5,668 nt of DNA from Methanothrix harundinacea. Its GTDB lineage: Archaea; Halobacteriota; Methanosarcinia; Methanotrichales; Methanotrichaceae. Location of the stretch: contig DAQG01000001.1 in the NCBI GenBank assembly GCA_002502785.1, positions 1 to 5,668 on the forward strand. The letters are read 5' to 3'. Made by a program: the position numbers and the translations under genes. Each line of letters starts with the position of its first letter. Position 1 is the first letter of the stretch. This document shows positions 1 through 5,023 of the stretch, one piece after another. The notes under the pieces were generated by a model. It was not told the DNA's origin. It searched no databases and saw only the letters and a program-made list of their open reading frames with translations.

Positions 1-2
1 TC

Positions 3-629
3 AAGCCCAAGGGCGCGATACTCCTCAACGGCGGCCGAGACCTTCAGAGCCTGAGCCGTCAGGAGGTTGCAAAGTACATCGGGTACGTGCCCCAGTCGAC
101 CACGAGCGTCCTCACCACCACCGTCTTCGACACCATACTCATGGGACGAAAGCCTCACATGGGATGGCGGGTCGCTGACGAGGACATCGACAAGGTCGTC
201 GATATAATGAAGCTGCTTCACGTCGAGGAGTTCGCCCTCAAAGACTTCTCGGAGCTATCCGGAGGCCAGAAGCAGCGTGTCCTGATCGCCCGAGCTCTCT
301 GCCAGGAGCCGGAGGTACTCCTCCTTGACGAGCCGACGTCCAACCTTGACGTGAAGCATCAGCTCGAGGCCCTGGATACGGTGAGGTCGATTGTGAAGAA
401 GACCGGGATATCGGCGGTGATGGCCATTCACGACCTGAACCTGGCGGCAAGGTACTCTGACAACCTGGTGATGCTGAAGAAGGGGAAGGTTCACGCCATA
501 GGAGATCCTTTGTCTCTGTTGACCAAGGAGAACATAAGGTCGATATTCGGAGTCGAGGCGGTGGTGATGAAGGATCTGGACAGGCCTTACGTCGTGCCCA
601 TCAGGTCGCTGAATGCCGAAGCTGTATAG
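3..629 (+). CDS. ABC transporter ATP-binding protein (FecE/BtuD-type), 5'-truncated
   Basis: ATPase subunit of an importer of the iron-siderophore/cobalamin/heme class; it would sit on the cytoplasmic face and power a FecCD/BtuC-type permease. The frame is open to the left edge, so the GTG at 87 is an internal Val, not a start. The 208 visible residues (numbered from position 3) contain the Q-loop YVPQS (28-32), signature LSGGQKQR (85-92), Walker B VLLLDEP with catalytic Glu (105-111), D-loop SNLD (113-116) and the switch His in AIHDLN (about 143). The Walker A P-loop and roughly 50 N-terminal residues lie outside the window. The spacing of these motifs and the short C-terminal tail match family members of about 255-265 residues. 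The stop is TAG. The substrate cannot be told from this subunit; the permease and binding protein should lie upstream. No strong terminator follows: only short T runs are seen, plus a 10-bp direct repeat (caccctttgg at 701-710 and 736-745). Confidence 0.95.
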   Translation, partial: KPKGAILLNGGRDLQSLSRQEVAKYIGYVPQSTTSVLTTTVFDTILMGRKPHMGWRVADEDIDKVVDIMKLLHVEEFALKDFSELSGGQKQRVLIARALCQEPEVLLLDEPTSNLDVKHQLEALDTVRSIVKKTGISAVMAIHDLNLAARYSDNLVMLKKGKVHAIGDPLSLLTKENIRSIFGVEAVVMKDLDRPYVVPIRSLNAEAV

Positions 630-814
630 AGTCGATGGTCGGGCAGAAGAAAAGGGATGCCAGAGCTTCGGGGGTTGCTTTTCGGCCCATCTGCCCCGGG
701 CACCCTTTGGTCAGGAAGGCTGTTGTCGTCTTGGCCACCCTTTGGCGGCGAGCGCGATTCTCTGGATAAGCGGATCTGAAAAACGAAGTCTTCGGCTTTG
801 CCGCAAAGCGAAAA

Positions 815-849
815 GTCTGATGAAATGAAACGAAATTAAAAGAAAAGCT
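815..849 (-). terminator. U-rich termination tract after the Gly/Cys-rich gene
   Basis: Immediately after the minus-strand TGA at 850-852 the transcript would read UUUUCUUUUAAUUU and then further U-rich sequence. This resembles the oligo-U tracts at which archaeal RNA polymerase terminates. A 6-bp hairpin (795-800 with 804-809, loop ccg) lies beyond it in the convergent gap and might also slow + strand transcription coming from the ABC gene. Confidence 0.5.
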
Positions 850-1314
850 TCAGCTGGCGATCCCCGCCGCGGGGGCGAAGGACCAGGGAAGCCGCTTTCT
901 GTCGGGCCTGGGAGATCTGTCCCTGGTTTTGTCTCTATCTCCGACGGGATCGGCGCCGAAATGTCCATCGAAACAAAAGTCTGCGGGTCCTGCCATAGGC
1001 CCCAATCCTGCTGTGGTTGTGGGTCCTGTGTCCATCGTCATCATCATCTCGTGGCCGCAGCCGTCGCCACAGCCACCTCCACATCCTCCACCGCAGCCAC
1101 CATCACCGCAGCCGTCACCGTCGCCACCACAGCCACAGTCTTCCTCGTCGGGGCCTGCTCCATCCATGTAATCCTCGACGTACTGCTCGCCGCCATAGAC
1201 TGTCTCATACTGGGCCTTTTCCAGGTCCATCTTGACGGGGACGTCTCCAGCAAAGACTGGCCGTCTCAGCTCAGCAAGCATCAGCTCCAAGGTGACTAAT
1301 CCTAATCTTGCCAT
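850..1314 (-). CDS. Small acidic Gly/Cys-rich protein of unknown function
   Basis: A protein of 154 residues that I do not recognise. The start is placed at the ATG at 1314. A second in-frame ATG at 1326 overlaps the AGGAG ribosome binding site (1327-1331) and is unlikely to be used. Layout: residues 1-27 are moderately hydrophobic (LVTLELMLAEL, then PVFAGDVPV); 28-59 are acidic and Tyr-rich (YETVYGGEQY, DEED); 60-88 is a Gly/Cys/Asp block with Cys at 60, 62, 69, 74, 78, 82 and 86. The last four of these follow a strict four-residue period (CGGGCGGGCGDGC) ending in GHE. A Met run (90-94), a Gly/Pro/Thr stretch with one more Cys (114), and a basic Arg/Asp/Pro tail follow. No signal peptide or membrane helix is clear. 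Two guesses are possible: a metal-binding Cys protein, or a modified-peptide (RiPP) precursor, because an acidic leader before a Gly/Cys core resembles microcin B17-like precursors. No modification enzyme is visible here. The low-complexity tail is the least certain part of the frame. Confidence 0.65.
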   Translation of the reverse strand: MARLGLVTLELMLAELRRPVFAGDVPVKMDLEKAQYETVYGGEQYVEDYMDGAGPDEEDCGCGGDGDGCGDGGCGGGCGGGCGDGCGHEMMMTMDTGPTTTAGLGPMAGPADFCFDGHFGADPVGDRDKTRDRSPRPDRKRLPWSFAPAAGIAS

Positions 1315-1326
1315 TTTGTTATACAT

Positions 1327-1331
1327 CTCCT
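1327..1331 (-). promoter_or_regulatory. Ribosome binding site deciding the start of the Gly/Cys-rich gene
   Basis: On the minus strand AGGAG lies 12 nt before the ATG at 1314, a slightly long spacing. The alternative ATG at 1326 abuts the motif and could not be initiated from it, which is why the shorter start was chosen. Confidence 0.55.
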
Positions 1332-1332
1332 G

Positions 1333-1349
1333 GATCGTTTTCGACGATC
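1333..1349 (-). promoter_or_regulatory. Small hairpin in the leader of the Gly/Cys-rich gene
   Basis: A perfect 6-bp inverted repeat (1333-1338 with 1344-1349, 5-nt loop), extendable by one G-U pair, sits just upstream of the ribosome binding site. It could be a leader hairpin affecting translation or an operator. The role is inferred from position only. Confidence 0.35.
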
Positions 1350-1383
1350 TTTAAATATGTACACGGCAATTAACGCGACCTTA

Positions 1384-1393
1384 CTATATATAG
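1384..1393 (-). promoter_or_regulatory. Probable TATA box for the Gly/Cys-rich gene
   Basis: The palindrome ctatatatag lies about 75 nt upstream of the start codon, so transcription would begin near 1360 and give a leader of roughly 45 nt that contains the hairpin and ribosome binding site. A second TATA-like stretch (tttaaatat, 1350-1358) is nearer but would place transcription initiation at the ribosome binding site itself. Two TGTACA palindromes (1358-1363 and 1424-1429) lie on either side. Confidence 0.45.
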
Positions 1394-1411
1394 GTTACTA
1401 AGACCAAGTTA

Positions 1412-1500
1412 GATGAACGGATGTGTACAGATATATAGATATGGGCATCGGTGAGCTTTCGCATCTGTCTTGAAAAAAAAAGCATTTTGAACCGTTCATC
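1412..1500. repeat. 9-bp inverted repeat pair in the intergenic region
   Basis: gatgaacgg at 1412-1420 recurs as its exact reverse complement ccgttcatc at 1492-1500, 71 nt apart. The arms lie between the promoter of the Gly/Cys-rich gene and the terminator of the secreted-protein gene. It may be a pair of regulator sites; chance is not excluded. Confidence 0.3.
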
Positions 1501-1509
1501 GTTCACCCG

Positions 1510-1548
1510 AAAAAAATGATACGTGGCCCAAAAATAGGGGCCACGTAT
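1510..1548 (-). terminator. Hairpin plus poly-U terminator of the secreted PPC-repeat gene
   Basis: An 11-bp perfect stem (1519-1529 with 1538-1548, 8-nt loop; core acgtggcc/ggccacgt) starts 34 nt after the minus-strand stop. It is followed in the transcript by a run of U encoded by the A tract at 1510-1516. A second U9 tract (A run at 1473-1481) follows as a back-up. The orientation fits termination of minus-strand transcription before the Gly/Cys-rich gene, so the two genes are probably separate transcripts. Confidence 0.75.
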
Positions 1549-1581
1549 TTCGGTTTTCGGGTCCCCCAGCTTTGACCCGGC

Positions 1582-3015
1582 TCATCCGGCTTTCAGGATC
1601 GCCATCATGGTGTAGCTCTCGCTGTGGGCCTTTCTGTCGATGTCGGAGATGGCCACGTAGTAGATCCCGGTCTCAGCGACGTCCTTTTCGAGGGTTATGT
1701 CGTCACCGGCGTTGGAGGCATCCTTGTTCACGATCCAGTTGAAGTTCTTGCCGTAGAGGCTGATCCTCGCCCTCATCTCCTCAGGAACGTCGGTTAGCTT
1801 CACCTCCAAAATTCCGGAGGCGTCCACGTAGAAGGCGTAGATGTCAAGGTCGTCCAAGGGGCAGATGTAGCCGACGATGCTCTTTCCAAATTCAGCTCCG
1901 GTGGCATCCCCCACCTGGTTGTTCGGCTCGTCATAGTCCGGGGCGGCGTCGAAGACGGCGTCGAAGGAGTACTCCGTAGAGTGGGCCTTCCTGTCTATGT
2001 CCGAGATGGCGATGTAGAAGGGTCCAGGTCCGAGGATGTCCTTTTCGAGGGTGATGGCATCACCTGCGTTGGATGCGTCGGCGTTCACGATCCAGTTTAA
2101 GTTCTTGCCGAATAAGCCTATTCTCGCCCTCATCTCCTGGGGGACGCTGTTGAAGCTCACCTTCAAGATCCCGGAGTGTTCTGCATAGAAGCCGAAGAAG
2201 TCGACGTCGTCCTGGGGGCAGATGTAGCCGATGGCGGTCTGGTCGGCTTCCGATGTGTCCAAAAAGGCCGCATCTCCGATCTCGCCGTTAGGCTCGTATT
2301 CGTCCGGCGCTTCTTCGAATATGAGATTCAGCGAGTACTCTTCGGAATAAGCCTTTCCATCGATGTCTGAAACTGTTGCATAGTACGACCCCGGCCCCAA
2401 TATCCCCCTCTCCAGGTTGATGGCGTCCCCGGCGTTGGAGGCGTCCCTGTTCACGATCCAGTTGAAGTTCTTGCCGTAAAGGCTGATCCTCGGCCGCATC
2501 TCATCGGGGACGTCAGAGAGCGTCGCCTTCAAAACGCCTGATGTTTCCACATAGAACTTGTAGATGTCCACGTCGCCCTGGGGGCAGATGTAGCCGCTGA
2601 CGGTCTCATCGGTCTCCACATAAGTTGCGTCCCCGGCCTCGTTGTTGGGCTCCATCATGTCCGGAGCGGGATCGAAGGTCGCCTCGAAGACGTAGTCACT
2701 GGAGTGGGCCTTTCGATCGATGTCGGTGATCGCTAAATAGTTCCAGCCGGGTCCGGATACGTCTTTTTTGAAGGTCACGAGGTCGCCGGGGTTTGAAGCG
2801 TCTTTGTTCACGATCCAGTTGAGGTTCTTGCCGTGGAGGCTGATTCTCGCCCTCATCTCAGGGGGGAGGCTCTTGAACTCGACCGTCAATATCCCAGGGC
2901 TTTCTGCGTAGAACTTGTAGAAGTCCACGTCACCTGCGGGGGCGATCCTGCCTTCGACGGAGGCCGAAGATGCAAAGGTTATCTCGTTGGCGTCGCCGAT
3001 CTGGTCGTTTGGCTC
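1582..3015 (-). repeat. Four tandem ~360-bp coding repeats (PPC-like units)
   Basis: Units run approximately 3015-2653, 2652-2296, 2295-1930 and 1929-1585. They are alike at DNA level as well as protein level: the 15-mer gttcacgatccagtt occurs once in every unit, at 2806-2820, 2449-2463, 2083-2097 and 1726-1740, spaced 357, 366 and 357 nt. Such nucleotide identity points to fairly recent internal duplication or ongoing gene conversion. Confidence 0.9.
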
Positions 3016-3465
3016 CGTCTCCAGAATTAGGCCGATGGATGCGCCTGGTACCAAGTCTCCAGGAGATGAGGGGGATGGCACCGCTGGCTCTTCCATTTCG
3101 GCGTCCGGCTCGTAGAGTTCCCGGCACCGCTCGTAGCAGTCGCCGTCCGATGGTGGCTTCCCTCTGAAGCAGCCGACCATCCCCTCGCAGATGCAGGGGC
3201 CGTTGCCGAGGTTTTCACATGAAGGCGTTGACGGGGAGCCCAAATCCGTCGCGTTATACCTACACAAGATCTCGCCGCCTGCTGGCTCCAAACACTGACA
3301 GATGCAGTTCAAAAAATCGATATTTTCCGAAAGCTCCTCGTCAGGAGCGAGCTTTGGAACGGCCTCAGGTCCCGAAGCCTCGTCGGGTGATGCAGCGCCC
3401 ATCGGCATTATTAAAAAAAGGGTCAAGGCGATGCACGCAAAAAGGGCTCGACAGATGTTCGCCAT
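1582..3465 (-). CDS. Secreted protein with ten-Cys N-terminal module and four PPC-like repeats
   Basis: A 627-residue exported protein, probably acting at or outside the cell surface. Residues 1-25 form a signal peptide with hydrophobic core ALFACIALTLFLIM and likely cleavage near GAAS. Residues 54-114 hold ten cysteines (starting CICQC, then a CIC pair and a final CYERC) and one N-glycosylation sequon (NAT, 71-73), suggesting a disulfide-rich or metal-binding module. A Pro/Glu/Ser linker (about 118-145) leads to four tandem domains starting at EPN motifs (151, 272, 391, 513), each about 120 residues. Each carries EPNxxxGDA, a D(V/L)D(F/I)Y-type strand, an EMRxRI strand, a conserved KNxNWIVN-DASN-GD block and a late SDIDxKAxS strand. 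This is the beta-sandwich layout of bacterial pre-peptidase C-terminal (PPC) domains. No protease domain, membrane anchor or archaeosortase signal is visible, so it may be free, S-layer-associated or a binding protein. The repeated Asp/Asn loops could bind calcium (inference). The stop is TGA. Confidence 0.9.
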   Translation of the reverse strand: MANICRALFACIALTLFLIMPMGAASPDEASGPEAVPKLAPDEELSENIDFLNCICQCLEPAGGEILCRYNATDLGSPSTPSCENLGNGPCICEGMVGCFRGKPPSDGDCYERCRELYEPDAEMEEPAVPSPSSPGDLVPGASIGLILETEPNDQIGDANEITFASSASVEGRIAPAGDVDFYKFYAESPGILTVEFKSLPPEMRARISLHGKNLNWIVNKDASNPGDLVTFKKDVSGPGWNYLAITDIDRKAHSSDYVFEATFDPAPDMMEPNNEAGDATYVETDETVSGYICPQGDVDIYKFYVETSGVLKATLSDVPDEMRPRISLYGKNFNWIVNRDASNAGDAINLERGILGPGSYYATVSDIDGKAYSEEYSLNLIFEEAPDEYEPNGEIGDAAFLDTSEADQTAIGYICPQDDVDFFGFYAEHSGILKVSFNSVPQEMRARIGLFGKNLNWIVNADASNAGDAITLEKDILGPGPFYIAISDIDRKAHSTEYSFDAVFDAAPDYDEPNNQVGDATGAEFGKSIVGYICPLDDLDIYAFYVDASGILEVKLTDVPEEMRARISLYGKNFNWIVNKDASNAGDDITLEKDVAETGIYYVAISDIDRKAHSESYTMMAILKAG

Positions 3466-3490
3466 GATATAACATTAAGGATTTGATCCC

Positions 3491-3498
3491 TAATAAAG
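3491..3498 (-). promoter_or_regulatory. TATA-like box for the secreted PPC-repeat gene, probably leaderless
   Basis: On the minus strand CTTTATTA, preceded by an A-rich BRE-like stretch, is centred about 30 nt upstream of the ATG at 3465. Archaeal initiation about 25-30 nt downstream would start at or within a few nt of the ATG. No Shine-Dalgarno-like sequence is present between them. Both facts suggest a leaderless mRNA. Confidence 0.55.
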
Positions 3499-3597
3499 TT
3501 TTTTTGAAACTTCTATTTTTCGCTCAAGAAGTTCTCCGCCCCGGTGACATCTCGCCCCAGGCCGGGCGGCGCCGACCACCGCCAGCCACACCCGCCA

Positions 3598-3665
3598 GGC
3601 CCGATCGACCCGACGCCCGGATGGCGACCGCCGATCGGAGACCGCCGGGGATCTGACCGGCCGCG
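3598..3665. repeat. GC-rich dispersed repeat, copy A
   Basis: This stretch of about 69 bp matches 4511-4579 in the same orientation, with roughly eight differences and one single-base gap by eye. Both contain the cores ggcccgatcg, ccggatggcgacc and gaccgccggg or close variants. A shared gccgggcggcgc lies upstream of each copy (3561-3572 and 4456-4467) at different spacing, so the related element may be longer. It fills most of the gap between the methylase-tail remnant and the secreted-protein gene. Confidence 0.75.
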
Positions 3666-3707
3666 GGCTTGCCTTGGCTGCTGGTGGCGGAATCTCCTGG
3701 CGACCAC

Positions 3708-3800
3708 CTCCACGATGACGATCTCCTCCTCGGTCGATCCGAAAAGCTCGAAGATGAGGCCGTCTATCTGCCGGTCGGTCGCCTCAATCTGATGCACTAA
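3708..3800 (-). pseudogene. Remnant of the C-terminal tail of an N6-adenine DNA methyltransferase / type IIG restriction enzyme
   Basis: The minus-strand reading LVHQIEATDRQ, then IDGLIFELFGSTEEEI and VIVE, resembles the tail that closes many Eco57I-like/BREX-type N6-adenine methyltransferases (consensus about TDxxIDxLVYELYGLTEEEIxIVE, normally followed by stop). Here the similarity begins only about 2 nt after the hicA stop. After VIVE the frame runs on, without the usual stop, through GC-rich repeat sequence to a stop at 3513. Nothing like the catalytic NPPY domain is present. It is therefore best read as debris left when a methylase gene was replaced or deleted. A GTG at 3797 could open a 94-codon frame, but nothing shows that it is expressed. 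Recognition of this tail is from memory of the family. Confidence 0.6.
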
Positions 3801-3801
3801 C

Positions 3802-4020
3802 CTAAACCAAGAGCCATTCGTCTCTTTCGATCCCGGCCTCCCGGAGGATAATCGTCAGGAGCTTCACGCCGATCACCCCACCGTGAGGGTTTGGTATCGT
3901 GACGAGAAGGTCTCCCCTGGCCATGTACGGATGCTTCGTTCCGTGCTACAGCCCCTCGAACCCCAGCTTTCGCAGTCGCCGGATCAGCTCTCTATGAGAG
4001 ACGGGAACGAGTTCAGACAA
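3802..4020 (-). pseudogene. hicA: HicA-type toxin (mRNA interferase) frame interrupted by an in-frame amber codon
   Basis: The frame opens at a TTG at 4020 that overlaps the last 8 nt of hicB. It reads SELVPVSHRELIRRLRKLGFEGL, then TAG at 3946-3948 (codon 25), then HGTKHPYM, RGDLLVTIPNPHGG, IGVKLLTIILREAGI and ERDEW, ending at TAG 3802-3804. This is the full HicA/YcfA layout of about 72 residues: N-terminal helix with RELIRRLRKLGFE, the catalytic-His region (H30 in KHPYM), the IPNPH strand and the C-terminal ILREAGIxRDEW helix. HicA enzymes cleave mRNA during translation and are held by HicB. The amber falls where relatives usually have Tyr/Phe/Trp (GFEGP-Y/F-xGxKHP), so one point change from TAC, TAT or TGG would explain it. 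No frameshift is needed. Most likely a fresh nonsense mutation; readthrough, a sequencing error or reinitiation at Met33 are alternatives. Confidence 0.8.
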
Positions 4021-4264
4021 TGGCCTCAGGCTCCGCAGAGACCTCGATGGTCTTGCCGCCGATCGGCGGTATGGACATCCCGAGCCTGAGATTCAGGGCG
4101 ATCCATCCTTCGAGGACCTCGATGAGATCTTTGCGGCACGCCTCGATCGTCTCACCGGTGGCGATGACGCCCCGGAGGCCCGGAACCGTGGCACAGTACT
4201 CGCCCTCCTCGATCGGCTCGTACTCTGCTCGGGCGAGGGCTGCCTGGATGTACTCTGAGAACAT
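4013..4264 (-). CDS. hicB: HicB-type antitoxin (type II toxin-antitoxin)
   Basis: An 83-residue protein beginning MFSEYIQAALARAEYEPI. The features seen are EEGEYCATVPGLRGVIATGET, a helix EACRKDLIEVLEGWIALNLRLG, and SIPPIGGKTIEV near the end. This is the partial RNase H-like fold of HicB, which binds and masks the HicA toxin. The start is set at the ATG at 4264 by a strong AAGGAGA Shine-Dalgarno (4274-4280) 9 nt upstream. The frame runs open to 4810, but the extra sequence is GC-rich non-coding DNA without family similarity. The protein is short and lacks an obvious C-terminal ribbon-helix-helix or HTH domain, so DNA-binding autoregulation is doubtful. The hicB stop overlaps the hicA TTG start, as expected for translational coupling. 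With hicA interrupted, hicB may persist as an orphan or as protection against related HicA toxins. Confidence 0.88.
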   Translation of the reverse strand: MFSEYIQAALARAEYEPIEEGEYCATVPGLRGVIATGETIEACRKDLIEVLEGWIALNLRLGMSIPPIGGKTIEVSAEPEAIV

Positions 4265-4273
4265 AGCTGAAGG

Positions 4274-4345
4274 TCTCCTTTGGCTCCGCGCCGATTTATC
4301 TCTTTTTCCTGGGCCGTCGGAGTTTAAAATAATATAAAAAATATA
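4274..4345 (-). promoter_or_regulatory. Promoter region and ribosome binding site of hicBA
   Basis: The Shine-Dalgarno AAGGAGA is at 4274-4280. An AT-only stretch on the minus strand (4323-4345, TATATTTTTTATATTATTTTAAA) holds one or more TATA-like boxes that would start transcription near 4295, giving a short leader. Which TATA is used cannot be decided by eye. Confidence 0.55.
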
Positions 4346-4359
4346 CTCCTGGCGGCGGA

Positions 4360-4880
4360 GGCCACCCCGGTGGCCGTAACTGCCGGACGGTGAGATCACC
4401 CAGCTGCCCCTCGACCCCCATTCATCCCGGCAGCCCTCTCGCCCGGCGCGGAAGCGCCGGGCGGCGCTCTCAAGATAGGCCAGAAGAGTGGAGCGCGGGG
4501 GCAGCGGGAGGGCCCGATCGCCCCGACGGCCGGATGGCGACCCGCCGACCGGAGGCCGCCGGGAATCGGACCGCCCGCCCTCACGGCGCCGGGTCGTCCT
4601 CTCGGCCTCATTTTCAGCAACAAACCCCGAAACCCCGCAACCTCCCGGACCATATCCCCGCTTCCCGTCGGAGAGGCCCGCCGGGCCTTCCCGCACGGTC
4701 CAACCCACCGGATCTGTCGGGCGAAGACGAGAGGATGGACGGAGCGACGGCGGTCGCGCTTCTCGTAGGCTCCCGCGCGTTTTTCCGTGAGGCGGAGAGA
4801 GAGCCGCCACGAATCGGTGGTGGAATCGATTTCAACCGCCAGCTTGCGACGAAACGAGCGGTCATCCGAGCCATTGAATG
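4360..4880. other. GC-rich gene-free block with hairpins
   Basis: No convincing gene lies here although several frames are open; they are Arg/Pro/Gly/Ser-rich on both strands, as expected for chance frames in GC-rich DNA. Structures seen: palindrome ggccacc-cc-ggtggcc (4360-4375); a perfect 10-bp stem (4440-4449 with 4454-4463) capped by a GGAA tetraloop, a GNRA class, which could form an RNA hairpin; and copy B of the dispersed repeat. I saw no tRNA or CRISPR repeat pattern. A structured non-coding RNA is possible but unproven. Confidence 0.55.
4511..4579. repeat. GC-rich dispersed repeat, copy B
   Basis: Direct copy of 3598-3665 at roughly 88 percent identity by eye. Copies A and B bracket the methylase remnant and hicBA in the same orientation, so recombination between them would delete that segment. 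Confidence 0.75.
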
Positions 4881-5023
4881 ATTAAAATTTAAAATCTAAA
4901 ATATACCACTGGCGGCGGATACAGACCATGGGCCATGCCTCCCAGGCGGTCCCAACTACCACCCTGCCAGAACCGATAAATCCTGTTTTAAGGATGGAAT
5001 CATGTGTTTCCGACCAGTTTCCC

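Larger units (their letters stand above)
4338..4919. repeat. 22-bp direct repeat bounding a GC-rich block
   Basis: Positions 4338-4359 and 4898-4919 match at 20 of 22 bases (aaaatata, then two variable bases, then ctggcggcgga). Both copies join an AT-rich stretch to GC-rich sequence, and about 538 bp lies between them. This could be a duplicated promoter edge, or repeats at the ends of an inserted or duplicated segment. It is too long for a usual target-site duplication. Confidence 0.5.

Noticed and set aside
613..828. Open + strand frame of 71 codons overlapping the end of the ABC gene
   Set aside because: No ribosome binding site suited to it, no family resemblance, composition of intergenic DNA; it ends in the terminator region of the convergent gene.
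929..1171. + strand proline-rich frame
   Set aside because: Pro/Gln/Ser repeats are the antisense reading of GGT/GGC and TGC codons; no start signal.
961..1299. + strand frame whose first part is Cys/His-rich (VCGSCHRPQSCCGCGSC)
   Set aside because: It is antisense to the Gly/Cys-rich gene, lacks a Shine-Dalgarno, and soon becomes Ala/Thr low complexity, as expected from the complement of Gly/Cys codons. The minus strand has the promoter, ribosome binding site and terminator.
1582..3015. Tandem array as a mobile element or satellite
   Set aside because: The units are in frame within one open protein with domain-like boundaries, so they are coding domain duplications.
3946..3948. Pyrrolysine codon in hicA
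   Set aside because: TAG is used as the normal terminator of the ABC gene and the AlbA_2-like gene in this window, and no pyl genes are visible; a nonsense mutation is simpler. It is kept only as an alternative.
4265..4810. N-terminal extension of the hicB frame to position 4810
   Set aside because: The extension is Arg/Pro/Gly-rich chance coding through the GC-rich block; the ATG at 4264 has a strong Shine-Dalgarno and begins exactly where HicB similarity begins.
4796..4860. Possible CRISPR-like unit (gaatcggtggtggaatcgatttcaac)
   Set aside because: It occurs once; no regularly spaced repeats are present anywhere in the window.
4614..4874. Minus-strand frame of 86 codons (and overlapping + strand frames 4390-4881)
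   Set aside because: Several frames are open on both strands at once, with Arg/Ser/Pro-rich low-information products; this is typical of non-coding GC-rich DNA.
4980..4995. 5-bp hairpin downstream of the AlbA_2-like gene as its terminator
   Set aside because: The stem is short and AT-containing, with no convincing U run in the right orientation.
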